Assembly (NCBI GenBank): GCA_029865665.1
Contig: JARXAV010000038.1
Span: forward strand, 1 to 5,755
DNA from: Flectobacillus sp.
GTDB lineage: Bacteria; Bacteroidota; Bacteroidia; Cytophagales; Spirosomataceae
DNA: 5,755 bases
Reading direction: 5' to 3'
A program made the translations under genes and the position numbers. This document shows positions 1-5,710 of the stretch, piece by piece. Within the stretch, counting starts at the first letter, position 1. Every line of letters begins with the position of its first letter. The notes beneath the pieces were generated by a model that saw only the letters and a program-made list of their open reading frames with translations, had not been told where the DNA came from and searched no databases.

Positions 1-589
1 GAAAAATCACCTTAACACAAACGATCATATTTATTGGCATCCAAATACAAAAATCCCTGGTATTGAATTTCATTCTGGGTCATTAGGACACCTTCCTTCG
101 GTGGCTCTTGGGGTAGCCTTAGATTGTAAAATGAGAGGGACTGATAACCGTATTGTTTGTATTTTGGGCGATGGAGAATTAAACGAAGGTTCTGTCTGGG
201 AATCACTTTTAGTAGCCAATGCACACCAATTAGATAACTTGATTTTTGTGGTTGACCGTAATCAGTTTCAAGCCAACATGGCAACCGAAGACTTGATTCC
301 TTTAGAACCATTAACAGACAAATTTGCCTCTTTTGGTTGGGAAGTGATTCGTATTGACGGACATAATTTCTTGGATTTAGAAGAAGCTTTTGCTGATTTA
401 CCAAGAAAAGCAAACAAACCAACTGTGATTATTGCTGATACCTTACGAGGGAAAGGCTTACCAAGCATTCAAGCTCGTGCCGACCGCTGGTTCTGTAATT
501 TCTCCGAAACCGAAGTGAACCAACTCTTAGAAGAACTTCACGGAAATGCCTCCGCAATCATCGAATCTGAAGTATTAGTAGTTAGATAA
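1..589 (+). CDS. Transketolase, N-terminal (TPP-binding) subunit, 5' end missing
   Basis: The frame is open from the first full codon at base 2 to the TAA at 587-589, so the gene begins upstream of the window. About 195 residues are visible; split N-terminal subunits usually have roughly 270-280, so some 75-85 are missing. Visible residues 20-30 (GIEFHSGSLGH) match the transketolase signature. The thiamine-diphosphate motif starts with GDGE at residues 56-59, continues NEGSVWE, and ends with VDRN at 84-87, the normal ~30-residue spacing that supplies the metal-binding Asp and Asn. The protein stops after the TPP domain, so its partner must be the next gene, which carries the pyrimidine-binding half. 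Together they would move a two-carbon ketol unit between cytoplasmic sugars. A GTG at 101 is not the start, because conserved sequence continues upstream of it. The family is clear; the sugar substrate is not. Confidence 0.93.
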   Translation, partial: KNHLNTNDHIYWHPNTKIPGIEFHSGSLGHLPSVALGVALDCKMRGTDNRIVCILGDGELNEGSVWESLLVANAHQLDNLIFVVDRNQFQANMATEDLIPLEPLTDKFASFGWEVIRIDGHNFLDLEEAFADLPRKANKPTVIIADTLRGKGLPSIQARADRWFCNFSETEVNQLLEELHGNASAIIESEVLVVR

Positions 590-662
590 TTGTTGTATGT
601 GCTATGATGTAACCTGTGTTAAGGTATTGATTATTAACTAATAAATGTTGGTCAATATGCGA

Positions 663-690
663 ATCACTCAATCACCATTCACTCAATCAC
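663..690. repeat. Short direct repeat in the tktN-tktC gap
   Basis: The 12-base sequence TCACTCAATCAC occurs exactly at 664-675 and again at 679-690, a 15-base period, ending 9 bases before the ATG of the next gene. Read on the other strand it is a run of GTGATTGA/GTGAATG units. No Shine-Dalgarno is visible between it and the start. It looks like simple-repeat intergenic filler; a regulatory role is possible but unsupported. Confidence 0.7.
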
Positions 691-699
691 AAATAGACA

Positions 700-1638
700 A
701 TGTACGAAGAATTATTAAAAAATACGGCTCTTGCCGACGAACGTTTTGTCGTTATGACGGCAGAAAATAGAGCATTAGTACGCAATCTTCCACAAGTTTT
801 AGGGAAAAGGTTTGTCGATACAGGCATCACCGAACAAACAATGGTGGGAGCAGCCGCAGGTTTAGCCTTGCGAGGAAGAATCCCTGTGATTCATGCTTTG
901 GCATCTTTCTTAACGATGCGTGCCTTTGAATTTGTGAGAACAGATGTAGGTATTGCCAATTTACCTGTAAAATTAAGCAGTTTTATCCCAGGTTTTTTAT
1001 CAGATGGTAACGGGCCAACGCACCAAGCCATTGAGGACATTAGCATCATGCGTGGGATTCCGAATATGCAAGTATTTGCCCCTGCCGATGAACAAGAATT
1101 AGTGGCGATGTTACCCCTTATTTGGGCATCTCCTTCGCCTGCTTATGTACGAATCAACACTCGTCCAGCGGTTTATCAACACAGTCCAGTGGTTGAAATT
1201 GGTAAAGCCGAAATCGTAGCAAAAGGAACAGACGTAACGATTTTAGTCTATGGTTTTATGTTTGAACAAGCGATGATTGCAGCGGAAATCTTACGTCAAG
1301 AAGGCAAATCAGTAGGCTTAATCAATATGCGTTCGTTGAAGCCAGTGGACGAACAAGCGATTTTAGAAGCGGCAACTACGTCAGACTTATTGGTAACGGT
1401 AGAAGACCATTTCCTAACAGGAGGTTTGTACAGTATTTTGGCAGAAACCCTCTTAAAACACCGCACCACAGCCGATGTATTACCGATTGCCTTGGAAGAA
1501 CGCTGGTTTAAACCCGCTCGTTTGAATGCCGTGCTAGAATACGAAGGATTTACAGGAAAACAAATCGCTGAACGTATTTTAGGTTATGCTACACAGGCGG
1601 AACAACCTGCGATTTTAATGACTGAATTTGCTGAATAG
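700..1638 (+). CDS. Transketolase, C-terminal (pyrimidine-binding) subunit
   Basis: A complete 312-residue protein, the normal size for a stand-alone transketolase C-terminal subunit. Residues 37-46 (RFVDTGITEQ) hold the conserved glutamate, E45, which activates the thiamine ring. The pyrimidine-binding region follows (ASFLTMRAFEFVRTDV, 68-83), with DGNGPTHQAIEDI at 102-114 containing the conserved His108. The last ~130 residues form the regulatory/C-terminal domain typical of transketolase and pyruvate dehydrogenase E1-beta (ILVYGFMFEQA, then TVEDHFLTGGL). The ATG at 700 puts this family start in its usual place. It lies 110 bases after the N-terminal subunit, and the two should form one heteromeric enzyme. 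A related E1-beta or DXS-like role was considered, but the partner's TPP half is clearly transketolase-like. The location among sugar-acid genes suggests a dedicated biosynthetic enzyme rather than the housekeeping pentose-phosphate one. Confidence 0.93.
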   Translation: MYEELLKNTALADERFVVMTAENRALVRNLPQVLGKRFVDTGITEQTMVGAAAGLALRGRIPVIHALASFLTMRAFEFVRTDVGIANLPVKLSSFIPGFLSDGNGPTHQAIEDISIMRGIPNMQVFAPADEQELVAMLPLIWASPSPAYVRINTRPAVYQHSPVVEIGKAEIVAKGTDVTILVYGFMFEQAMIAAEILRQEGKSVGLINMRSLKPVDEQAILEAATTSDLLVTVEDHFLTGGLYSILAETLLKHRTTADVLPIALEERWFKPARLNAVLEYEGFTGKQIAERILGYATQAEQPAILMTEFAE

Positions 1639-1653
1639 TGTTTAATTGAGTTT

Positions 1654-1774
1654 AGGAGTTGAACGTTTAAAAGTATAAAATGTGCGTGAGTTGAAGGTCT
1701 ATGAATTGTAGATAAAGCACGTTTAAGGCTTTTACTTAGACTTTCTACTTTAGACTCTTAAACGTTAAACTCTT
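1654..1774. repeat. Imperfect long inverted repeat between transketolase and aminotransferase genes
   Basis: Arms of 23 bases at 1654-1676 and 1752-1774 pair at 19 positions, plus one G-T wobble. They enclose 75 bases with a smaller TCTA/TAGA hairpin (1698-1701 with 1709-1712). The core ACGTTTAA occurs at 1663-1670 and 1719-1726, and inverted at 1758-1765. The element fills most of the 158-base gap and ends 22 bases before the next ATG. It could be a decayed mobile or REP-like element, or an RNA structure. There is no T-tract to make it a standard terminator and no open reading frame in it. Confidence 0.65.
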
Positions 1775-1796
1775 ACACAACCCAAAAATAAGAACC

Positions 1797-3140
1797 ATGC
1801 CAAACGGAATAAAATTTAACGACAACTATCCGACGATTGTTATTTCGGATATTCTTTATGAACGTGCTTTAGCGGTTCAAAAACCTGTTACACAAACACT
1901 TGCCAAAGGCCCAGGTCAATTTACCAAAGGCATCGCTCCAAAATATTTAGCAAAAGGAAAAGGTTCGCACGTGTGGGATGTGGACGGAAACGAATACATC
2001 GACTACAACGCTGCTATTGGCCCCATCTCTTTGGGTTATGCGTACCCAGCAGTGGACGAAGCCATTAAGGAACAATTAGAAGACGGCATTTCGTTTTCGT
2101 TGATGCACCCTCTAGAAGTCGAAGTTTCTGAATTAATTCAAGAAGTGATTCCGAATGCGGAGGCAGTAAAAATTGCGAAAACGGGTGCAGACGTATGTTC
2201 GGCAGCGATTCGTATTTCTCGTGCTTTTACGGGTCGTGATAAAATCTTTTGTTGTGGATACCACGGTTGGCATGACTGGTATATCGGGATTACAAGTCGT
2301 AATGCAGGAGTACCAGAGTCAACACAAAACATGACTTATACCTTTGAATACAACGACATTGAGGCAATCAAAGCGGCCTTAGACGAAGATGTAGCGGCAG
2401 TCATTTTAGAACCTTTCATTTTCGAAGCACCTAAAGCTGGCTTCTTACAGGAACTAGCAGAAGCGTGTCGTGAAAACGGTACACTCTTGATTTTTGATGA
2501 AATGTGGACTGGCTTCCGCATTGCAGTAGGGGGAGCTCAAGAATACTTTGATGTAAAAGCAGATTTAGCAGTATTCTCAAAAGCTTGTGCCAACGGGATG
2601 CCTATTGCTTTCTTAACGGGTCGTGCTGACGTGATGGAACTCTTTAATTCAGAGGTCTTTAGTTATACAACTTTTGGAGGAGAAGCTCTTTCATTGGCCG
2701 CTTGCAAAGCTACTATCGAAGAATTGAGAGCCAAAAATGTTCCTCAGTATTTAGACGAAAAAGGAGCTTTGTTGAAAAATGGATATAATGATTTAGCCAA
2801 AGAATTAGGCTTAGAAAATTATACCAAATGTATTGGTTATAACTGCCGCTCGATGGTTACTTTTACTCCAGAAGCAGGAAATGGCTTAGAGTTAAAAACC
2901 TTGATGCAACAAGAAATGATTAAGCGTGGCATTTTATGGGCAGGTTTCCATAATATGTGCTTTAGTCACTCAGACGAAGACATTACTTATACCTTGTCGG
3001 CCTATCGTGATGTGTTGCCAATCATCAAAAAGGCAATCGAAAGTCAAGATATTAAATCGTTTATCAAAGGCGAAATTTTAGAAGCTGTTTTCAGAAAAAC
3101 AAGCAATTATAACATCAAGCCTGCTTTAGCAAAGGCGTAA
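1797..3140 (+). CDS. Class III PLP-dependent aminotransferase (glutamate-1-semialdehyde aminomutase-like)
   Basis: A complete 447-residue cytoplasmic enzyme of fold type I, class III. The N-terminal part has DVDGNEYIDYNAAIGPISLG (61-80), the usual entry motif. The cofactor phosphate loop is KTGAD (128-132), where tetrapyrrole-pathway HemL has NSGTE. YHGWHD at 155-160 stacks on the PLP ring. FDEMWTGFR at 233-241 gives Asp234, which pairs with the pyridine nitrogen, and VFSKACANGMP (259-269) gives the Schiff-base Lys262. TTFGGEALS follows. All catalytic positions are intact. It is longer than typical HemL (~425-430) and differs in the substrate region, so a sugar or keto-sugar substrate is inferred over haem synthesis. 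Its place after the transketolase pair and before an SDR and a NeuB synthase suggests that it aminates an intermediate of an unusual sugar. ATG 1797 is the first start in frame after the repeat-filled gap; no strong ribosome-binding site is seen. Confidence 0.9.
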   Translation: MPNGIKFNDNYPTIVISDILYERALAVQKPVTQTLAKGPGQFTKGIAPKYLAKGKGSHVWDVDGNEYIDYNAAIGPISLGYAYPAVDEAIKEQLEDGISFSLMHPLEVEVSELIQEVIPNAEAVKIAKTGADVCSAAIRISRAFTGRDKIFCCGYHGWHDWYIGITSRNAGVPESTQNMTYTFEYNDIEAIKAALDEDVAAVILEPFIFEAPKAGFLQELAEACRENGTLLIFDEMWTGFRIAVGGAQEYFDVKADLAVFSKACANGMPIAFLTGRADVMELFNSEVFSYTTFGGEALSLAACKATIEELRAKNVPQYLDEKGALLKNGYNDLAKELGLENYTKCIGYNCRSMVTFTPEAGNGLELKTLMQQEMIKRGILWAGFHNMCFSHSDEDITYTLSAYRDVLPIIKKAIESQDIKSFIKGEILEAVFRKTSNYNIKPALAKA

Positions 3141-3162
3141 TTTCATCTCTCGGAAACCTCCA

Positions 3163-3197
3163 TAAAGCTATAAGGTTTCAAAAACCTTATAGCTTTA
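3163..3197. repeat. Perfect 16-bp inverted repeat (hairpin) after the aminotransferase gene
   Basis: TAAAGCTATAAGGTTT (3163-3178) and its exact reverse complement (3182-3197) are separated by three bases, CAA. The hairpin starts 22 bases past the aminotransferase stop. No T-run follows, so it is not a textbook intrinsic terminator; it could stabilise the upstream mRNA 3' end or be a dispersed palindromic repeat. An extra copy of AAACCT lies just upstream at 3154-3159. Confidence 0.8.
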
Positions 3198-3235
3198 GTT
3201 GGGGTAGAACAACCTCATTAGTAAAAGCAAACAAC

Positions 3236-4036
3236 ATGAATTTTTCTCTTGAAGGAAAAACCGCTATTGTCACAGGAGCATCTGGACTCATCGGACAAAA
3301 ACACTGTGAAGCTCTTGCAGCGGCTGGTGCGAATGTCGTGGTAGCCGATATTTTAGAATTGCAATCAAAAAATGTTGCCAATGCCTTGGGTGAAAAACAT
3401 TTAGGACTCAAACTAGATGTAACCAGTCAGGCTTCTTTAGACCGTGCCAAAGAACTCATTTTAGAAAAATACGGTCGAATCGATATTCTTGTAAATAATG
3501 CGGCAATCAACGATATGTTTGAAAATCCAGAATTGGCAAAAGACCTTTCTGCTTTTGAAAACTATCCTTTAGAAGCCTTCCGTAAGTCAATCGAAGTAAA
3601 TGTGTTGGGGATGTTTCTTTGCTCGCAAGTATTCGGTAAAGTCATGGCAGAGCAAGGAAGTGGTAGCATTATCAACGTAGCCTCTACCTACGGAATGGTT
3701 GGGCCCGATCAATCCATTTATCGTGACGAAGCTGGCAATCAGACGTTTTTTAAATCCCCTTCTTACCCCACTACCAAAGGAGCAGTTATCAACTTTACTC
3801 GTTATTTGGCAGCCTATTGGGGGCATAAAGGAGTACGAGTAAATACGCTTTCACCTGGGGGCGTTGAAAATGCTCAAAACGAATTTTTTGTCAAAAACTA
3901 CGCCGCAAAAACCTTGTTGGGAAGAATGGCAGAAGCGACCGATTATCAAGGAGCAGTGGTCTTTTTAGCTTCCGAAGCATCGTCTTACATGACAGGAGCG
4001 AACCTTGTCGTGGACGGAGGTTGGACAGCCATCTAA
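3236..4036 (+). CDS. Short-chain dehydrogenase/reductase (SDR), classical type
   Basis: A complete 266-residue Rossmann-fold oxidoreductase, normal for a classical SDR. The dinucleotide loop is TGASGLIG (13-20). Asp38 at the end of the second beta strand (VVVADI) favours NAD(H) over NADP(H). NNAA is at 87-90. The catalytic tetrad is complete: Asn122 (VNVLG), Ser150 (NVAS), Tyr177 and Lys181 (YPTTK). The C-terminal part shows NTLSPGGVEN and the ending GANLVVDGGWTA, typical of the family. Two stretches are longer than in a minimal SDR: about 92-110 after NNAA, and about 157-175 before the active Tyr (GPDQSIYRDE...). The latter shapes the substrate pocket and resembles SDRs from polysaccharide loci. 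The substrate is unknown; the neighbours suggest oxidation or reduction of a sugar intermediate. It lies 26 bases upstream of the phosphatase gene and is probably co-transcribed with it. Confidence 0.92.
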   Translation: MNFSLEGKTAIVTGASGLIGQKHCEALAAAGANVVVADILELQSKNVANALGEKHLGLKLDVTSQASLDRAKELILEKYGRIDILVNNAAINDMFENPELAKDLSAFENYPLEAFRKSIEVNVLGMFLCSQVFGKVMAEQGSGSIINVASTYGMVGPDQSIYRDEAGNQTFFKSPSYPTTKGAVINFTRYLAAYWGHKGVRVNTLSPGGVENAQNEFFVKNYAAKTLLGRMAEATDYQGAVVFLASEASSYMTGANLVVDGGWTAI

Positions 4037-4062
4037 TTTTTTGACTACCTAATAACATCAGT

Positions 4063-4557
4063 ATGACTTTAACGGAAAAAGCACTAAAAATAAAACTCTT
4101 ATTAACCGATTGCGATGGCGTATTGACCGATGCAGGGGTGTATTACGGAGAAAATGGCGAAGTACTCAAAAAATTCAACATTCGTGACGGCATGGGCGTT
4201 GAGCGTCTTCGCAAGTTAGCAAACGTTGAAACGGGAATCATTACAGGAGAATTATCGCCATCTGTAAAAAAACGAGCTGAAAAGCTTAATATCACCGAAT
4301 TGCATTTGGGGATTAAAGACAAGCCAGCCGTATTAAGACAAATCCTAGCAGACAGAAATCTCCAAGCAGATGAAATTGCTTATATCGGTGACGATGTAAA
4401 CGATGTAGAAATCATGCAAATGGTTGGACTAAGAGCTTGCCCAGCCAATGCCGTAAGAGAAACCAAAGCTGTAGCCGATTATATCTGCGAAGCAAAAGGA
4501 GGCGAAGGCTGTGTCCGTGAATTTGCCGAATTGATAATTACTTCCAAACTATCATAA
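4063..4557 (+). CDS. KdsC-type HAD phosphatase (3-deoxy-ulosonate-phosphate phosphatase family)
   Basis: A complete 164-residue capless HAD phosphatase, the usual size for the tetrameric KdsC family. Motif I is DCDGVLTD (16-23), with nucleophile Asp16 and acid/base Asp18. Motif II is IITGE with Thr61. The motif III lysine is in GIKDKP (K85 or K87). Motif IV is GDDVND (109-114) with metal-binding Asp110/111 and Asp114. The tail GGEGCVREF (146-154) matches the KdsC GGxGAVRE ending that reaches into a neighbouring subunit's active site. Known members cleave KDO-8-phosphate, KDN-9-phosphate or Neu5Ac-9-phosphate. The following NeuB-family gene suggests that it removes the phosphate from that enzyme's product. 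This would be a phosphorylated route, as described for the KDN pathway of Bacteroides. A housekeeping KDO-8-phosphate phosphatase is the main alternative, because the family does not separate well by eye. Confidence 0.9.
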   Translation: MTLTEKALKIKLLLTDCDGVLTDAGVYYGENGEVLKKFNIRDGMGVERLRKLANVETGIITGELSPSVKKRAEKLNITELHLGIKDKPAVLRQILADRNLQADEIAYIGDDVNDVEIMQMVGLRACPANAVRETKAVADYICEAKGGEGCVREFAELIITSKLS

Positions 4558-4564
4558 AACATTC

Positions 4565-4627
4565 ATGCCTTGACCCCAAGGCATCTTATCGCTAACAATT
4601 TAAGCGTCCCCGTGGGGGTCAGGGGGC
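4565..4627. repeat. GC-rich palindromic element in the neuB leader
   Basis: The 81-base gap before the synthase gene holds a C/G-rich segment that stands out from the AT-rich surroundings. ATGCCTTG and CAAGGCAT (4565-4572 and 4577-4584) form an 8-bp hairpin with loop ACCC. CGCT/AGCG (4590-4593 with 4603-4606) forms a second small hairpin. CCCC/GGGG (4608-4611 with 4615-4618) forms a third. CCTTGACCCC (4568-4577) can instead pair with GGGGTCAGGG (4615-4624), with one G-T, excluding the first and third hairpins. The right part (TCCCCGTGGGGGTCAGGGGG) resembles a C/G-run palindrome that I recall as dispersed in Bacteroidota genomes. It may be a REP-like insertion, or a leader structure controlling the gene. 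Confidence 0.6.
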
Positions 4628-4638
4628 TTCTTTATACC

Positions 4639-5544
4639 ATGAAAAACGTTCAATTAAACACAGGAAGAATCATTGGTGAAGGACAGCCTTCATACATCAT
4701 TGCCGAAATCGGTATCAACCACAACGGTTCTATCGACATCGCTAAGAAATTAATCGACGAAGCAGTAGCTGCTAAAGCGGATGCCGTGAAGTTTCAAAAA
4801 CGTACTCCTGAGTTGTGCGTACCTTTAGACCAATGGGAAATCCAACGTGATACGCCTTGGGGCCGTATGTCGTATATCGACTACAAACGTAAAACGGAAT
4901 TTGGTGCAGTAGAGTATTCCATCATCGACCAATATTGCAAAGAAAGAGGCATCGACTGGTTCGTTTCTCCTTGGGATGTTGACTCAGTTGATTTTATGGA
5001 GCAATTCGATACGCCTATCTACAAATTGGCATCGGCTTCGTTAACCGATTTAGAATTAATTGAAAAAATTCTAAAAACAGGTCGTCCTTTGATGATTTCT
5101 ACGGGTATGTCCACTCAAAATGAAATCGTAAATACGGTTAAATTCATCAACGAATTTGATGCAAATTACCCATTAATGATTGCTCACTCAACGTCGGCAT
5201 ATCCGTGTCCATTAGAGCAATTAAACTTAAAAATGATTACGACTCTGAAAGGTATGTTCCCTGGAACACCAATCGGGTATTCTGGTCATGAAACAGGTTT
5301 GTCAACAACGGTTGCTGCTGTAGTAATTGGTGCTACTTTCGTAGAACGTCACTTTACATTAGACCGTGCTATGTGGGGTTCTGACCACGCTGCTTCAGTC
5401 GAACCACAAGGTTTAGCTCGTTTAGTACGTGATATTCATGACGTAGAATTAGCTTCTGGTGACGGTGTTAAAAAAGTATATGACGCTGAAATCGGTCAAA
5501 TGAAGAAATTAAGAAAACACATTTCTGCTGAGTATAGCGTTTAA
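4639..5544 (+). CDS. neuB: NeuB-family ulosonic acid synthase (PEP-dependent), lacking the SAF domain
   Basis: A TIM-barrel synthase that condenses phosphoenolpyruvate with an aldose to give a 3-deoxy-2-ulosonic acid. With the start at ATG 4639 it has 301 residues. The frame is open further up, to a TTG at 4570, but that stretch encodes the GC-rich repeat and no family sequence. Barrel motifs are clear: IAEIGINHNG (21-30), KFQKRTPEL (51-59), YKLASAS (128-134), MISTGMST (152-159), HSTSAYPCP (183-191), GYSGHETG (213-220) and VERHFTLD (235-242). His183 and His217 match the metal-binding histidines of NeuB. The following MWGSDHAASVEP (245-256) differs from the usual MPGPDHKASLEP. Standard NeuB, PseI and LegI are about 335-350 residues and end in an antifreeze-like SAF domain; here the protein ends just after the barrel, with only repeats downstream and no frameshifted remnant. 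The substrate is unknown; the neighbouring phosphatase hints at a phosphorylated aldose. Confidence 0.9.
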   Translation: MKNVQLNTGRIIGEGQPSYIIAEIGINHNGSIDIAKKLIDEAVAAKADAVKFQKRTPELCVPLDQWEIQRDTPWGRMSYIDYKRKTEFGAVEYSIIDQYCKERGIDWFVSPWDVDSVDFMEQFDTPIYKLASASLTDLELIEKILKTGRPLMISTGMSTQNEIVNTVKFINEFDANYPLMIAHSTSAYPCPLEQLNLKMITTLKGMFPGTPIGYSGHETGLSTTVAAVVIGATFVERHFTLDRAMWGSDHAASVEPQGLARLVRDIHDVELASGDGVKKVYDAEIGQMKKLRKHISAEYSV

Positions 5545-5545
5545 T

Positions 5546-5618
5546 TAATGAGTAATGGTTAATGCGTAATGATGAATCTGTATTGTATTCATCATTACGC
5601 ATTCATCATTACGCATTA
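5546..5618. repeat. Heptad-based tandem and inverted repeat (TAATGnn units) after neuB
   Basis: Four consecutive 7-base units TAATGAG, TAATGGT, TAATGCG and TAATGAT fill 5546-5573. The other arm carries the same motif inverted: ATTCATCATTACGCATT at 5587-5603 and, overlapping it by three bases with a 14-base period, again at 5601-5617. The 17 bases at 5561-5577 are perfectly complementary to 5587-5603 (9-base loop) or to 5601-5617, so two alternative hairpins are possible. It begins 2 bases after the neuB stop. No T-tract follows. It may act as a transcript end or be an expandable intergenic repeat. Confidence 0.8.
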
Positions 5619-5710
5619 GTAGTGTACGAAGGATTGAAAAAGTATCTATCGTCTTTAGTAATTTGTAAAAAATATGTTTCTTTGAGGTACTGGATTTTAA
5701 GCATTACTCA

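Noticed and set aside
12..468. Minus-strand open frames across 12-468
   Set aside because: They overlap strongly conserved transketolase sequence on the + strand and show no recognisable motifs; they are antisense shadows.
101..589. GTG at 101 as the start of the first gene
   Set aside because: The frame stays open to base 2, and the upstream residues carry the conserved transketolase motif GIEFHSGSLGH, so the gene continues out of the window.
631..644. TTATTA-AC-TAATAA inverted repeat as an operator
   Set aside because: A 6-base A/T-only palindrome is expected by chance in AT-rich intergenic DNA and nothing else supports it.
1797..3140. Assignment as HemL of tetrapyrrole synthesis
   Set aside because: The phosphate loop (KTGAD), substrate region and longer length differ from HemL, and no haem genes are adjacent.
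2138..3826. Minus-strand open frames inside the aminotransferase and SDR genes
   Set aside because: Short frames opposite intact, motif-bearing genes, with no family features of their own.
4570..4638. TTG at 4570 as the neuB start, giving a 23-residue N-terminal extension
   Set aside because: The extension translates the GC-rich palindrome and has no family similarity. ATG 4639 puts the IAEIGINHNG motif at the usual distance from the N-terminus.
5546..5618. CRISPR array
   Set aside because: The units are 7-14 bases, contiguous and inverted, without unique spacers or nearby cas genes.
5651..5710. Bacteroidota-type promoter with TATGTTTC at 5673-5680 (near TAnnTTTG) before the last gene
   Set aside because: It matches seven of eight positions, but no TTTG lies 19-21 bases upstream; the nearest TTTG (5662-5665) is too close. 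Too weak to annotate.
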